Below, one piece after another: positions 34,630 to 46,518 of a stretch of 64,000 nt of DNA; position 1 is the first letter of the stretch, and each line of letters begins with the position of its first letter. The position numbers were made by a program, and so were the translations under genes. The stretch comes from Torreya grandis (Eukaryota > Streptophyta > Pinopsida > Cupressales > Taxaceae), in assembly GCA_037957365.1 (NCBI GenBank), contig JARHVA010001427.1, positions 1,450,001 to 1,514,000 of the forward strand, given 5' to 3'. The notes beneath the pieces were generated by a model, which worked only from the letters and a program-made list of their open reading frames with translations, did not search any database and was not told the DNA's origin.

Positions 34630-36120
34630 AGAGAGAATTTTTGAATACCTCAAACTTATCACATGTAAGTAACTTCATGAAGACATGTGTACACTGATCT
34701 TGAGTGGGGAAATACTAGAGTTGTATGTTGTATTATTGAACAAGTTTGCATATGAAATGAATATTAAGTTTTATATGCTTGGTTATCTCATGAAACACTA
34801 GATTTAAAACAAGATGTAGAACACCTTGATTGTCACAATTTAGAACTATAGGATGAGTCTATGGAACTCCAAGTCCTAAAAGAATGTGATGTATCCATAT
34901 CACTTCATAGATAGCTCCTGCTAGAGCATGATATTCCACCTATATGGAATATCTAAAAACACAATTTTTCTTTTTACTTCCCCATGAAATTAGACTAGAT
35001 CATAGAAAGAACACAAATCCATAAGTGGATTTCTTATCATCAATAAAAGTTGCATGATCTACATCCATGTATCCTATCAAGAAGAACTTACCATTCTTTT
35101 TATATTCTAGGCCATACTCAATTGTACCTCTGATGTAACTCAATACCCATTTTGTTTTTTTCCAATGTGTCACCTATGGTTCCTACATGAACAAAGAAAC
35201 ATATTTGATAGCATAGCAAATATCTAGCCTAGAATATATCAAGTAAATGAGACTCCCAATTAATTACCGATAGAGAGTTGTATTTACTTCTAGTGATGGA
35301 TATGTATGATACGACTGAAGTCTTATCTCCATAGGTGTTATAATAGGCTTGTAATCCATCATCCTAAATTTCTTGAGAAATGTCTTGGTATACTTCATTT
35401 ATGAAATAAAAATGTAATGTTCCTTTTGACATATCTCCAAACCAAGATAATAGTGTAATAGCCCAAGATCCATCATGTTAAATGATCACTTGAGATCATT
35501 CTTAGTTACATTGATCATATTCACTATGATGTCGGTGATGACTATATTGTTGACATAAATAATCACTATAAAAACCTTCCCCCCCGCATGCTTTTTGAGG
35601 TTGAGGTTAGGATCATATGGACTCCTATTGAATCCATGTTATACAAGATGCTCATCAATCTTGATGTACTAGGCTTGGGGAGCCTTTTTTAGCCCATAAA
35701 GAGACTTGATAAGCTTACACACCTTTTGTTCTTGATTAGGTATCACAAATCTTATAGATTGAGTCATGTAGACTTCCTCTTTCAAATGTCCATTAAGAAA
35801 GGCACTTTTTACATCCATTTAATGGAATTTCCATCCAAACTATGCAACCATAGCAAAAACCATTCTAATAGTCTTTATCTTAGTTGTGGGAGCAAAAGTC
35901 TCCTCATAGTTAATGCATTATTTCTAAGCATACCATTTTTTAGCATGCCTTGCCTTATACTTATCAATACTACCATATTCTTTGTATTTGGTATTAAATA
36001 CCCATTTGCATCCAATAGGTTTCTTCCTTGTAGAAGATCAACAAGTTTCCAAGTGTTATTCTTCATCAGTGGTTGATATTTTACATCTATGGCATCTTTC
36101 CAAGGTCTAGACTATAGGGA
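34630..36120 (-). pseudogene. Copia reverse transcriptase and RNase H remnant
   Basis: The minus-strand translation gives NTWKLVDLLQGRN (about 36,020-36,060), a [20 protein letters not shown] segment (about 35,760-35,825), [11 protein letters not shown] (about 35,660-35,700), the catalytic box as IIYVNNIVIT (35,540-35,570) where the family has YVDD, and RNase H blocks GYMDVDHATFIDDKKSTYGF (about 35,020-35,085). Both catalytic Asp residues of the YVDD box are Asn here. Multiple stops and frame changes. These enzymes copy the RNA genome into DNA in the particle. Confidence 0.92.
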
Positions 36121-36599
36121 TTCTATTATTGTAGAGGGATCATATGTTTCTTAAAAAATACTCATAAAGGCCATATTAACCTCTTCTCAAGCCATGCTTT
36201 GATTCCTCAATCTTGAAGTGTATGTATTTAGTACTCCATTTTAGTTAGCATGTCATATAATACTTGTATACCACTTGGGCATACACTAAATTTTAGGTGG
36301 TGGTGTTGGAGGTCCTATTTGACTATCTTCCTTTTCACTTTCACCATCACTATCTAAAAATATTATAAGACTTTTGCCTGTATCATTTGCCTATGTAGAA
36401 GGTGGATTGATTCTACCCTTTTCATCAAACACTACATCTCTATTTATTAGTACCTTCTTTGTTTATGGATCAAGGAGCTTGTATGCCTTTGGTTGTGCAC
36501 TATATCCCATAAAAATACATTCCTTTGTTTGTTTATCCAATTTATTTTTTTTCTTCATAGGAACATGCATATATGCCTTGTAACCAAAAAATCAAAGGT

Positions 36600-37320
36600 G
36601 AGTGACCTTTGTTTATTCCATATCTAAGCTTTATGTGGTGTGATTCCATAAAGAGCTTTGGTGGGTGACCTATTCAACAAGTAAACTATAGTGTGACAAG
36701 CTTCCACCCAATATGTATTAGGCAATTTTGCATCCTCAACCATGTTGTAAAAAATTTCCACTATGACTCTATTATGTAATTTTGTAACTCCATTCTTCTG
36801 AGGTGAATATGAAGTTGTTAGTTGTTGACTGATTCCATTCACATTAAGATAGTCTAATAATTCTTTACTAGATTATTCCCCCCATGATCTAAGCAGAGGG
36901 TCTTGATTTTTCTACCAATTTAATTTTAAATCATGGCCTTGAATTCTTTGAAGACTTGAAAATATTGATACTTAGTCTTCAATAAATATACCCACATTTT
37001 CCATGAGTAATCATCAACAAAAATATAAAATTATTTATACTTCTAAGGCTGGGAGAAAAATACTTGCAAAGATTGATGTGCACCAAGTCCAACTTACTGA
37101 ATAACCAAAACTCAATATTTCCAAAGGGAGCTCTTCTTTGTTTTACTATTAAGCAACTGGTACATATATCATAATATTTTTTGAGTTTTGGAATATCATG
37201 AACCATATGTTTTTTACTCAATTATATCAAATAACCATAACTTAAGTGACCATATCTTATATGCCACAAATTGCCTAGTTCTGTAACTTTGACCATAAGT
37301 GCTTGATGATCATTTTGAAC
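36600..37320 (-). pseudogene. Copia integrase remnant
   Basis: The zinc-binding N-terminus reads LWHIRYGHLSYG (about 37,230-37,280) and CTSC (about 37,155), an HHCC arrangement. The core follows: DLVHINLCKYF (about 37,070-37,110), where the family has an Asp in HTDLCGP, and SYSPQKNGVTKLHNR (about 36,750-36,810), where the family has NGVAERKNR carrying the catalytic Glu. At least the first Asp and the Glu of the DDE triad are replaced (Asn and Lys). Integrase normally inserts the cDNA into chromosomes. Confidence 0.9.
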
Positions 37321-37329
37321 AAAATCAAG

Positions 37330-37713
37330 TTAAGACATTTTACCAATGTTGGAAGCCTTATAAATCATTTTGAAATGCCTAGACTTGTCTTTGATGTGGA
37401 AAAACTTTTGACCATTTTGGTTATCAAATTCAACCATGACATTATGGTTAAGTAGCCGATTAATAGACAATAGATTTTTTGTAAGACTTGGAACATAGAG
37501 AACATTTGAAAAGTTACAATTTTTATTTCCAAGTTGAATTTTCATGTCACCACTACCTTGTAATGTATATAAGGTATCATCTCCAAGTGAAACATTTCTC
37601 TTTGATTCCATTTTTTTCAAAGTAAAAAACCATTCTTTTCTTCCTATCATGTGTTTGGTTACCCCTGAATCAACATACCACATTACACTTGGATGATTAG
37701 TATACTCATGCAT
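37330..37713 (-). pseudogene. Copia protease remnant
   Basis: Open for about 127 codons on the minus strand. WYVDSGVTKHMIG (37,641-37,683) is the active-site region (DSGA/C in the family) and NVLYVPSLTKNLLS (about 37,455-37,500) is the conserved end of the domain. The C-terminal half continues into the pre-integrase region (HVMVEFDN-like and GQKFFHIK). This is the best-preserved part of the element. Confidence 0.92.
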
Positions 37714-37839
37714 TTGAGTAGCTAAACCATATTCCTCATTTGAAGAATCATTGTCTTCAACAACATTACCATGTTATTTAGGCTTGGAATTTTAATATTT
37801 TCACCTATTAATTTGTTGTGGTTGCTTAGTTTCTATTTG

Positions 37840-38650
37840 TGGTGAATTGTTGAAAGAGGGCTTCTTACTTGATGAGCCATTTTAAAATGTGTTATACCAA
37901 CAATGTTTTAAGTCATGTCCCTATTTTCCAAAAATTTGACATGCTTTAGAAGAACATGAATTTTTCCCTTATTGGTTTAATTTTTTATTCTACTTTAGAG
38001 ATTGCTTTGGACCCTTCATGGGTTCTTCCCATTTTAATTTGATGCAAGTGCATGATCATCATCTTCTTCCTCTAAATTATTCATATCTTCCTCTTATTGC
38101 AACAAATTTACCAACACCTCAAAGGTTGGTTTTTGTCTTGTGACATTCAAAGTGGTCATAAAGATCCTATATGTGGGGGGTAGTGCTCTAAGGACTATAG
38201 GGACCAAAAAATCATCTGTCATTAGTTTGTCGAAAGATTAAAGTGAATCCCACAAATTTAAAACCCTTCTAAGGAATGCTTCTACTTTTTCATCTGATTT
38301 GAGCTTGAGAGTGTGTAATTGGCTCTAAAGATGCTAGATTTAATTTTGACTCTTCATTTTGTATACAATTTTAAGATTATCCCAATCATCTTTTGTAGTT
38401 GTAGCACTACTTATATGAGGTTATACCTCATCTAAAACTCCAAACATGATTATTAACTAAGCCTTATTATTAGCTTTGTCATATTTTTATTGTTGATCAA
38501 TATTTAATACATGTTAGACCCATGTGCCTTCTACAACTAACCAAATGTCTTAAAACTCAATATGTGTTTGTAATGTTGTTTTCCATTATGCACAATTATT
38601 ATTTCAAAGTAATTGTGTGTTAAGGAGCACAAAATGTTATCCAAAACTAG
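37840..38650 (-). pseudogene. Copia gag remnant with decayed zinc knuckle
   Basis: The minus-strand translation has the UBN2-type capsid: HIEFxDIWLVVEGTWV (about 38,520-38,565), SSATTTKDDWDNLKIVY (about 38,360-38,415) and LHTLKLKSDEKVEAFLRRVL (about 38,260-38,325). A zinc knuckle reads CQIFGK-stop-GHDLKHC (about 37,905-37,945), in which the second Cys is Phe and a stop interrupts it. It packages the element RNA. Confidence 0.88.
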
Positions 38651-38659
38651 ATATTTTGT

Positions 38660-40405
38660 AAGTTACATATGATAAATTACAAGTGTGTTGTTAAGTGAAA
38701 AAATGAAATGCGTGTTTGAAAAATATAAATAAAATGCAAAAATTCATACACAAAGATGACAAATTGCACACAATAACACAATGGATGTCAAACTCCACCA
38801 AAAATACGTCCAAAAAATGCAATGGAAAATTGGACATTAGTTTCAACTAAAAATGCATCTGAGAAGAAAATGAGATTACAATTTTTCCATTATGTTTTAA
38901 CAATTTAATGACACCAATAGAGAAAACATTTTAAAAAAAAATAGAACTCAAATTTGAGTTATGATTCAAAAGTTATAAGCATTTAAATTTCCTATAAAAA
39001 AGGGTCAAAATATTTAAAAACACTACAAATTGGTTTTTGAGGCTAAACCAAAAAATAAATTATTCATGAAACCACTCATTGGACCCATAATTTTTCCATG
39101 AACTTAGAAAATTAAATAGAAGTGAAAAATAATCTTCCCAATTACCTTGGGATGTGTGAAAATGAGTTTTACTTCCTCTTTAAGCAAAAAAGACAACTTA
39201 TTACAAAAAATAATAAATTTTTAGCTATGTAAAGAGAGAAAAAGAAGATAATTACTATTATTTTTGGCTGAGAGGGGTGCCATAATTATTTTACAAGGTA
39301 GATCTAACCTCCTTCAATGCCTCTCCTCTACCAGTCAAAGCCACCATAGTAGAAAAGGATGCCAAAAACCCATTGGTAAATGCCTAGATTAGATAAAGAT
39401 GCTTTAGATCTAGAAAAGAAATGCAAATCTAATTAATATGACTTTGGATTGATAAAATTCCAAAATATTAGTCTCAATTCCAATGCTGAGGTAGAAAAGA
39501 AGGTAGATTGGTCAATACCCAAGTCCTCAATAGCAAAAATAGCAAGCAAAAAGGAAAACACCTTTGTTAGATAATGATGCCAACTTGGATGCCAATGTAG
39601 TAGTTAGGGATCTAAATTAGAATAATAGATCTTGAAACAAACAACATCCAACTCTAATGTAGCATCAAAATATAAGTAGATCCAATGAAAAACTCAATAG
39701 AAAAGGATGATGCCAAGTTACAAAATGACACATTTGAATAAATGCAATGCCCATCAAATCAAGATGTCTATCTTAGAAGTCAATGCTAAAGATTTGGTAG
39801 AATGTTTCAAGTTTGTTGCTTTAGGCTGGGATGTTGAGGTTGATGCCATTAAGGGATCATAACCTATGGATGTAGATCTTATACAAGAGTAGCATTAACC
39901 AATATAAACACTTTGTTGAAGAGTGATACATAGTTTGGCTTGGCCACAGATCCATTACTTTGTTGAAGCCAAATGAAAGCCATACAACAAAAAATTGATC
40001 TGGATATGGCTTCAAAAAGATATTAATATTTTCATTTTTTTAAAATTGATCAATATCTAATATGTATTCCAGATCTAAAAATTATACAAATTTTTTGACT
40101 ATGGAAATTTGAATATGCACAAATCTAAAATTATACAGTCAAACCCTCTTTTAAAAAATTGTCAAAATATGACTGAATATTTTTAGCCTAGATTTTAATA
40201 CAAATATGACTTAAATTTTGCAAAACAAAAAAAATTATCTACAATGACAATTATTCTCCTTCTAAAAAATTGTCCAAAATTTTGGTATCATTTTGGCTTG
40301 GGATGGTTGAAATTGGAGCATCATGACACATTCGAGGATTACATAAACTTGGTTCTCGATCTCCACTGAATCTCCAATGCTTCAAAAAAGACTCCTCAAG
40401 ATTTC
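38660..40405 (-). other. Copia leader between primer site and gag
   Basis: About 1.7 kb, longer than usual for a copia leader. No domain recognised in either strand. It may include an older insertion whose edges I cannot define. Confidence 0.5.
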
Positions 40406-40408
40406 CTA

Positions 40409-40420
40409 CTCTAATATCAA
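40409..40420 (-). other. Copia primer-binding site (initiator Met tRNA type)
   Basis: The minus strand reads TTGATATTAGAG, two changes from the TGGTATCAGAG core typical of Ty1/copia elements primed by initiator Met tRNA. Confidence 0.7.
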
Positions 40421-40425
40421 ATTAA

Positions 40426-40562
40426 ATAATGAAATTTGGAATGAAATTAAATAAACAAAAACACTATAAGAGGTGCTTATTTATATAACACTAAGTAATA
40501 TTATATCTCCTAATCTATAGGATATTATGACTCACAACACAACTAACCACACATAGTAAATG
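40426..40562 (-). repeat. Copia element 5' LTR, truncated
   Basis: Collinear with 34,371-34,500 of the 3' LTR (shared AAGAGGTG-TTATTTATA-ACACTAAGT order). It lacks the last 95 bp or so of the outer end, where it joins directly to the CCCTAAA-associated repeat. Confidence 0.85.
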
Positions 40563-43013
40563 CAAATGCCAATTAGTATAATTATAGAGGTAATTAGTGT
40601 CAAAATGAGGCATGTGAACATAATTTAAAATATATATTCAATGTGATTTGGAGTGAAATTAACCCTAATGTCATGTCATATAATTAACCAAAGAGTTGAT
40701 TCATTTAATCTAGGAGGTCAATTAAACCCCTTAAAGAGTAAGATATGATTTGGGGTAAAATTAAAAGTTAAATTCTATTATGAATTGATCTAATTATTCA
40801 AATTATATAATTTGGGGCATGATTTGGGAAAAATTAAGCCTCTAAACCAAATTTATGGCTCAATCAATTGTATAACATGTATGGCTTAACTAACCCTACT
40901 TTTATCAAAAATACAAACATGTTCAATTAATTGTCATAAATAAGTGAACAAGTAGCTCAAATTCTCTTCAATTACCTTAGTGATTAGACCATATATATAA
41001 TATCTTAAACCCTAAACCCTTTACCATTTAAATTAAAACTTAAACCCTATATCATTTACCTTTAACCCTAAGCAATAATCCCTAAATCCCAAACCCTTTA
41101 AATTGTAGACCCTAAACCAATAAATTTATCCCCAATTAACATCCTTTATATATAATAATAATTAGGTTGAAATGGATGAACTTAGTTAAAATTCATCACT
41201 CATTACCATAATTGACTTAATTGGTTCAATCTATGATGATGTGGGGGATATTTGAACCCAGAAATCACATTTTTAACTTATAGAACTAGGTTCAAGGAGC
41301 TCAAATTTACCCCAATCACCATCATGATTGTACCTTATATACCCTAAAACCTATACCTTAATCTCTATTCCATAAACTCTAAACCATAAATATAAACTCT
41401 TTAAACCTTAAACCAATCATTTTATCCCAAATTAACATCATTTAGACTAAGAATTAAGTTCATAGGGCTCAATTTGGCATAAATCACACAATTGATTACC
41501 CCATTTGACTAATTTACTCAATTTTAATGATAAAATGGGGTATAATGACAACCCAAAAACACATTCTATAGTCACAAATGGGTCCAAGTGATTCAAATTG
41601 TCCTCAATTATCTTTATGATTGACCCTATATACCCTAAACCATATATACATTAAAACCTAAGCCATAAACACTATACCCTAAATTGTAAACCATAAACTT
41701 TACATATTTAGAAATTTATTTAGTCCCAATTAACATCCTTTGTAGTAAGAATTAGTTTCACATGTCATAGAGTGATTAGACATTATATACAGCTCCTTAA
41801 ACCTAAACCCTATGCCCTAATCCCTAATCCTTAGAACATAAATTTTAAGACCTATGCCCTAATACCTACTACATGCCAAAAACATACATGCCTTGTGATA
41901 TAAATGATTTTATCATGATATGTTATAAAATTCACTTTTTAAACCTATGGCCAAAACTTAGCCTTTGGAGTACCAATCTAGATGTGCATTTGAAGTAAAT
42001 TAGGGCTATTTCGAGCCCCTTCAACCTAATTGCATGACTATAGAATGTGATTTGGAGGTTGACCAACTATAATTTCATTAGCTCAATTGAACAAAAGAAA
42101 CATTATTTACTTATATGCAAGTTCTACATGTATAGAATGTGGTTTTGAGCTTAATAAACTTGAAATCATCAGTTAATGAATGTACATGTCAATTAGTTAA
42201 ATTATGGAGGTAATTAAGGTCAAAATGAGCCCCATGAACCTATTTTAAATTGTATATGATGTGATTTGGAGTGAAATTAGCCTTAATGTCATGTCATATA
42301 TAATTAACCAAATATTTTATTCATTTAATTGAGGAAGCATTTGAGGCCAATTTGAACCCCTTCAAGAGGAAGATATGATTTGGGGCAAAATCAAAAGATC
42401 AATTCTATCATTAATTGATCCAATTAGTCAATTTATATAATTAAGGGCATGATATAGGAAAAATTGAGCCCCTAAACCAAGTTTATGACTCAATAAACTA
42501 TATAACATATATGCAACATGTACATGGCTTAACTGACCTTACTTTTATTAGAAATGCAAACGTGAAGATAATTGTCATAAATAGGTGAACAAGAATCTCA
42601 AATATTCTTCAATTACCTTAGTTATTGGACCCTATATCTGATATCTTAAACCCTAAACCTTGTACCATTTAACTTTAATCCTAAACCCTTTACTATTTAA
42701 CTTAAACCCTAATCCATAAGCCCTAAACCCCAAACCCTTTAAATTGTAGACCCCAACCCCTAAACTAATAAATTTAGCCCCAATTAACATCCTTTATGTA
42801 TAGTAAGAATTAGGTTCACATGGATGAACTTGGTCAAAATTACATCACTCGTTACATCAAAATTAACTTAATTGGCTCAATATTAATGATGTGGGGGATA
42901 ATTGAGCTCAAAATCACATTCTTTACTCATAGATATAAGTTCAAGGAGCTCAATTTTACCCTAATTACCTTCATTATTGTACCTTATATACCCTAAAACC
43001 TATTGTTGACTAA
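40563..43013. repeat. CCCTAAA-rich tandem repeat array, two long copies
   Basis: Copy 1 (34,196-34,360 plus 40,563 to about 41,885) and copy 2 (about 41,886-43,013) are collinear. Within each, shorter units of roughly 300-350 bp recur, each with a block rich in TAAACCCTAAACC-like motifs (40,995; 41,336; 41,628; 41,790; 42,645; 42,985) followed by CCCAATTAACATCCTTT and an AAGAATTAGGTTCA-like block. The motif is a degenerate Arabidopsis-type telomere repeat. No gene. Confidence 0.85.
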
Positions 43014-44136
43014 TTTTGACCAAGTAAAAATGGTCAACCCTACATCAAAAAATGGAATTTTCATAGGTTCACAAGCCATTTTATGCTTTGATTTGTCCTT
43101 CATGAGTTCATTTTACCTTTTTAGCATCATTTAAGGTTTATTTCAAAATTTTAAGGTAATATATCTTTAGAAACCTAATGTTATTTTAGGCCTTATGACC
43201 CTATTCATGGAATTCAAGTGTTTTAAGTCGTAAAAATGGTTTATTTTTGTCATTTCATGTGGTTTTAATTTTATATTCTCCCCTTTTAAAGTTTGAACCA
43301 CTCCTCATAAAAGCGGAAAAGTTAAGTTATAACATTTACCCCAGTCTCATGTGTTTTATTACCTTTTTCATGTCTTCAAAAGGTGGTTTCTTGAGTGATA
43401 TATCATGTTGGATGGAAATGATAAAGTTTTAAATGTTGTAACAAGTTTTCACATGAATAAAATAGTTATGTGAGCACCTAATGTTCATCTTCTATCAGCT
43501 TCTAGAGTAGATGTGGCTTTTTCAGGCCAAAACCATGTGTTTTTAGCAAATCCATACAAATGTAATTGAAATAAAATCCTTCCAAATAGTTATAATGGTG
43601 TATTTATACCTCCAAAGTTAAAATATAAGAGTTATAATACTTTTAGATCCTTAAGATTGTAGAAACCTATCACATTTCTCCATCACTCTCTTTGGGAAGC
43701 TTGCATAGCATCTCAAGTTTTCACTTAGTAGGAAGAGGAGAGAGAAATTCATGACCTAAGATTTTGGGGGATGAAATTATGTCTCTTTAATATATAAATC
43801 ATGTCTTTATTTTTCCAATCCATCTCCTTTGATTTATTAACAAAGCCTAACAGTCTGGCCACTCCCATGAACTCATTATTTTGTGTAGGGTCTGAAGAAT
43901 ATAATGGTTTTGGTCTTCTTTTGGATTTTTTCTATAGAAAAATATTTGTTTTGTGTTCTCAAATATCCCATAGACCAAATCCATTTCCCAAACCCCTACC
44001 TCACATGTGTGGGAGTGTATAAAACAAGCAAAATCTAAGCCTTATCTTCTTTACAAAGTATGAGTCAAGTTACCTAAAGTTATAAGATTTTGGTTCAATT
44101 AGAAGAAGATTTTTAGGATGTTTAAAATGTTTTATG

Positions 44137-44141
44137 AGTCA
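44137..44141. repeat. Target-site duplication of element D (left copy)
   Basis: AGTCA here and AGTCC at 50,903-50,907; the uninterrupted paralogous site at 61,942-61,946 reads AGTCC, so the left copy has one change. Confidence 0.85.
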
Positions 44142-46518
44142 TGTTTAGGTCCTATATTTTCACCCTATCAAAGAAGGGGATTTTTCATAGACTTTGCTCG
44201 AATCTAGACCAATATGGGACTGATCCTAGGCTATGGGTATCCTAAAAGTGAATCAGACCTCCATTGAAGGTGGATTCCTTCTAGATCTATCACCTAAACT
44301 AAAACTAACTAGGAAAAGGTGGGTAACAAATCATAAAAATGTGTAAAGGAGGTGATGCACCAATAATTTGATTTCTCATCTATTCTATATGAACTTCTAA
44401 CAAACACTAATGAGATTAGATATACAACTCTATATGGATATTTATACATTAGTATTTCATGCAAAGGTTCACCAAATGATAAAATCCTAAGGGAATTGAT
44501 GGGGAGGAATGGTTAACGGCACTAACCAATCAATTTATCCACTTTTAATCTTTAATAAAATGACATTAGACACTAGACATGATTTGCAAATCAATATGAT
44601 CTAGTAACTAGTTGATATTCAAGAGTTGACAACAGAGAGATTTCTACCACATATGCAAATCAATCTAACATTAACACACTATACTAGAATCATGAAATCT
44701 AAAAAATATTATTTTATTTATCTCAAAAGGTTACAAAGATCAAATCTAGATAGAGTCTAGCCATGCCTAAGAGATGTATTATTAAGCTATTTTCAAGGCA
44801 TAGAAACCTACATTTATAGAAAAGAATGAGAGAGAGGGAATTGTGAATTGGAAAAGCACCAACTATTTTTTATGGATTAGCACCAATTTGAGGATGCAAC
44901 TATTTCAATATCTTATCAAGAATGCAAAACTTCAAAGGTCTTACAAAAGAATTTAATGCTTTATTGATCCTTATCTAGACACCAGGTCATCATCTTAAGA
45001 TTATATGCTACTTCCACTTGATCTACTAACGAGGACCAATCCCTTATGCCTTGGAATTGACAGAGTTTATTAGTCTATTTCTAATGAGTAGATGAGCATA
45101 GATTACTTTATAGATTGAAAACAAAACATATTATTGGTTTTCTTATAGCTCAATGCCTAATCTCATTTTGAAAACCAAATGTTAACCTTTGACTAAAATA
45201 AGTCTAAAATATCAATCATATCTTCAAGGAGATATATTGAAACTTGCTTGATCCTAAAATATTCACCCTAACTCGACCTGGATCATGATAAAGCTCTATT
45301 TCCTTTGTATTAACTTACCTAGGTTGAAAAAACTATCTCCTTGACCTCTATCAAAATGTCTCAAGCTCGATCCTACTTATTGGTTATCAAATGCTGACTC
45401 AAACCCTTGAATTTTCTAAATCTTATTCACTCCATTGATCTAATTATTCATGGATATTTATGATCCATCATTTTTTTTCCAACCAAATCTACTTGTGCCA
45501 CTTATCCTTGATTCATTAACTCCTTAGATTTATTGACTAGTTTGATTGATACTCACCCTCTGATCAAGATGTACGAGTTTAGACACACCATAGATCTCCC
45601 TGGTCCCACTTTCATATTATTTCTTTCACTCTATTAGATCATTGGTATGATTGAGTGTGAGCCTTTTATTTATCTTGGACCCATCTTTTTTACAGTGATT
45701 TTGCTCTCTTGGATCCTGGCTTGATTATCTCACATCATTGGATTATGTCCAACTTATATATCTTTAAAGGCTTTAACTTAGGGACCTTTTGACCTGGTTG
45801 ACTTAGTGTAGATCATTATATATTATGTGTTAGTATGAGGGTTCCCACAAACCATTATATCTTGACCAACTTCAAACATTTTAAGGACCTTTTAAATCCA
45901 AGTGGTTACTTGACTTGATTAAAATTGATGTTTATGTTAATGTTATTTGACATTTCTACGGATGTATTTGACATTTAAAGGACCATCAAAATTAAAATTA
46001 TATGGATTTCTATAGTGTATTTATTTTGACTCTCGTGTGATTGACATTCATTATTTGATCAACTTTGACAATTTATATCTTGAAATGTAGGAAACATGGA
46101 GGGGCCAAATTTGATAGAGATCTTCTTAAGACTGAAATGGATAAACCCATTTAATCCACTAGTCCCATGACTCTTCCAAGTGAATATATAAAATTCTCAA
46201 GTTAATTGATCCATTCATTCTTGCATGACGTCCTGATGATGGTCTAGTTCATTTGGCTAAGTATGGGAAAATTAGTAAAAATTGATTGAGGAGCCAACTT
46301 TATACACGCACAACTTCTATTTTACTTTGGTGGAAGATATAAAACTTAACACATATTAACTAGGGACCAAGATGAGTGAACCCATGTGATCAATTTTTTG
46401 TGATACTACCACAAATGTAAGACATGGCCTCTAAAAATTACATATTTAGAATATTTTTTCCTTTCATTGAATTCTTGGACTAGGCAAAATTTGGTATGTA
46501 GACCAAAATTGGTCAACA
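44142..46518 (-). repeat. Element D, left LTR
   Basis: Collinear with 48,535-50,902, sharing blocks such as AATCTAGACCAATATGGGAC (44,210 and 48,593) and GATCAACTTTGACAATTTAT-like (46,058 and 50,442). Confidence 0.92.

Larger units (their letters stand above)
34361..40562 (-). mobile_element. Ty1/copia retrotransposon, full domain order but dead
   Basis: The minus-strand element has a 3' LTR at 34,361-34,594, a polypurine tract at 34,595-34,606, RT-RNase H, integrase, protease, gag, then a primer site at 40,409-40,420 and a truncated 5' LTR at about 40,426-40,562. The gag-PR-IN-RT-RH order is that of Ty1/copia. Stops and frameshifts occur throughout, and several catalytic residues are lost. 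It interrupts a CCCTAAA-associated repeat. The outer end of its 5' LTR (about 95 bp) and about 100 bp of the adjacent repeat are missing together, suggesting one later deletion. Confidence 0.93.

Noticed and set aside
35726..36076. Plus-strand 116-codon frame with apparent membrane segments
   Set aside because: Antisense of the copia reverse transcriptase N-terminal region, which is recognisable on the minus strand.
40990..42780. A true telomere or interstitial telomere array
   Set aside because: CCCTAAA motifs are scattered and degenerate within longer units, not perfect head-to-tail heptamers.
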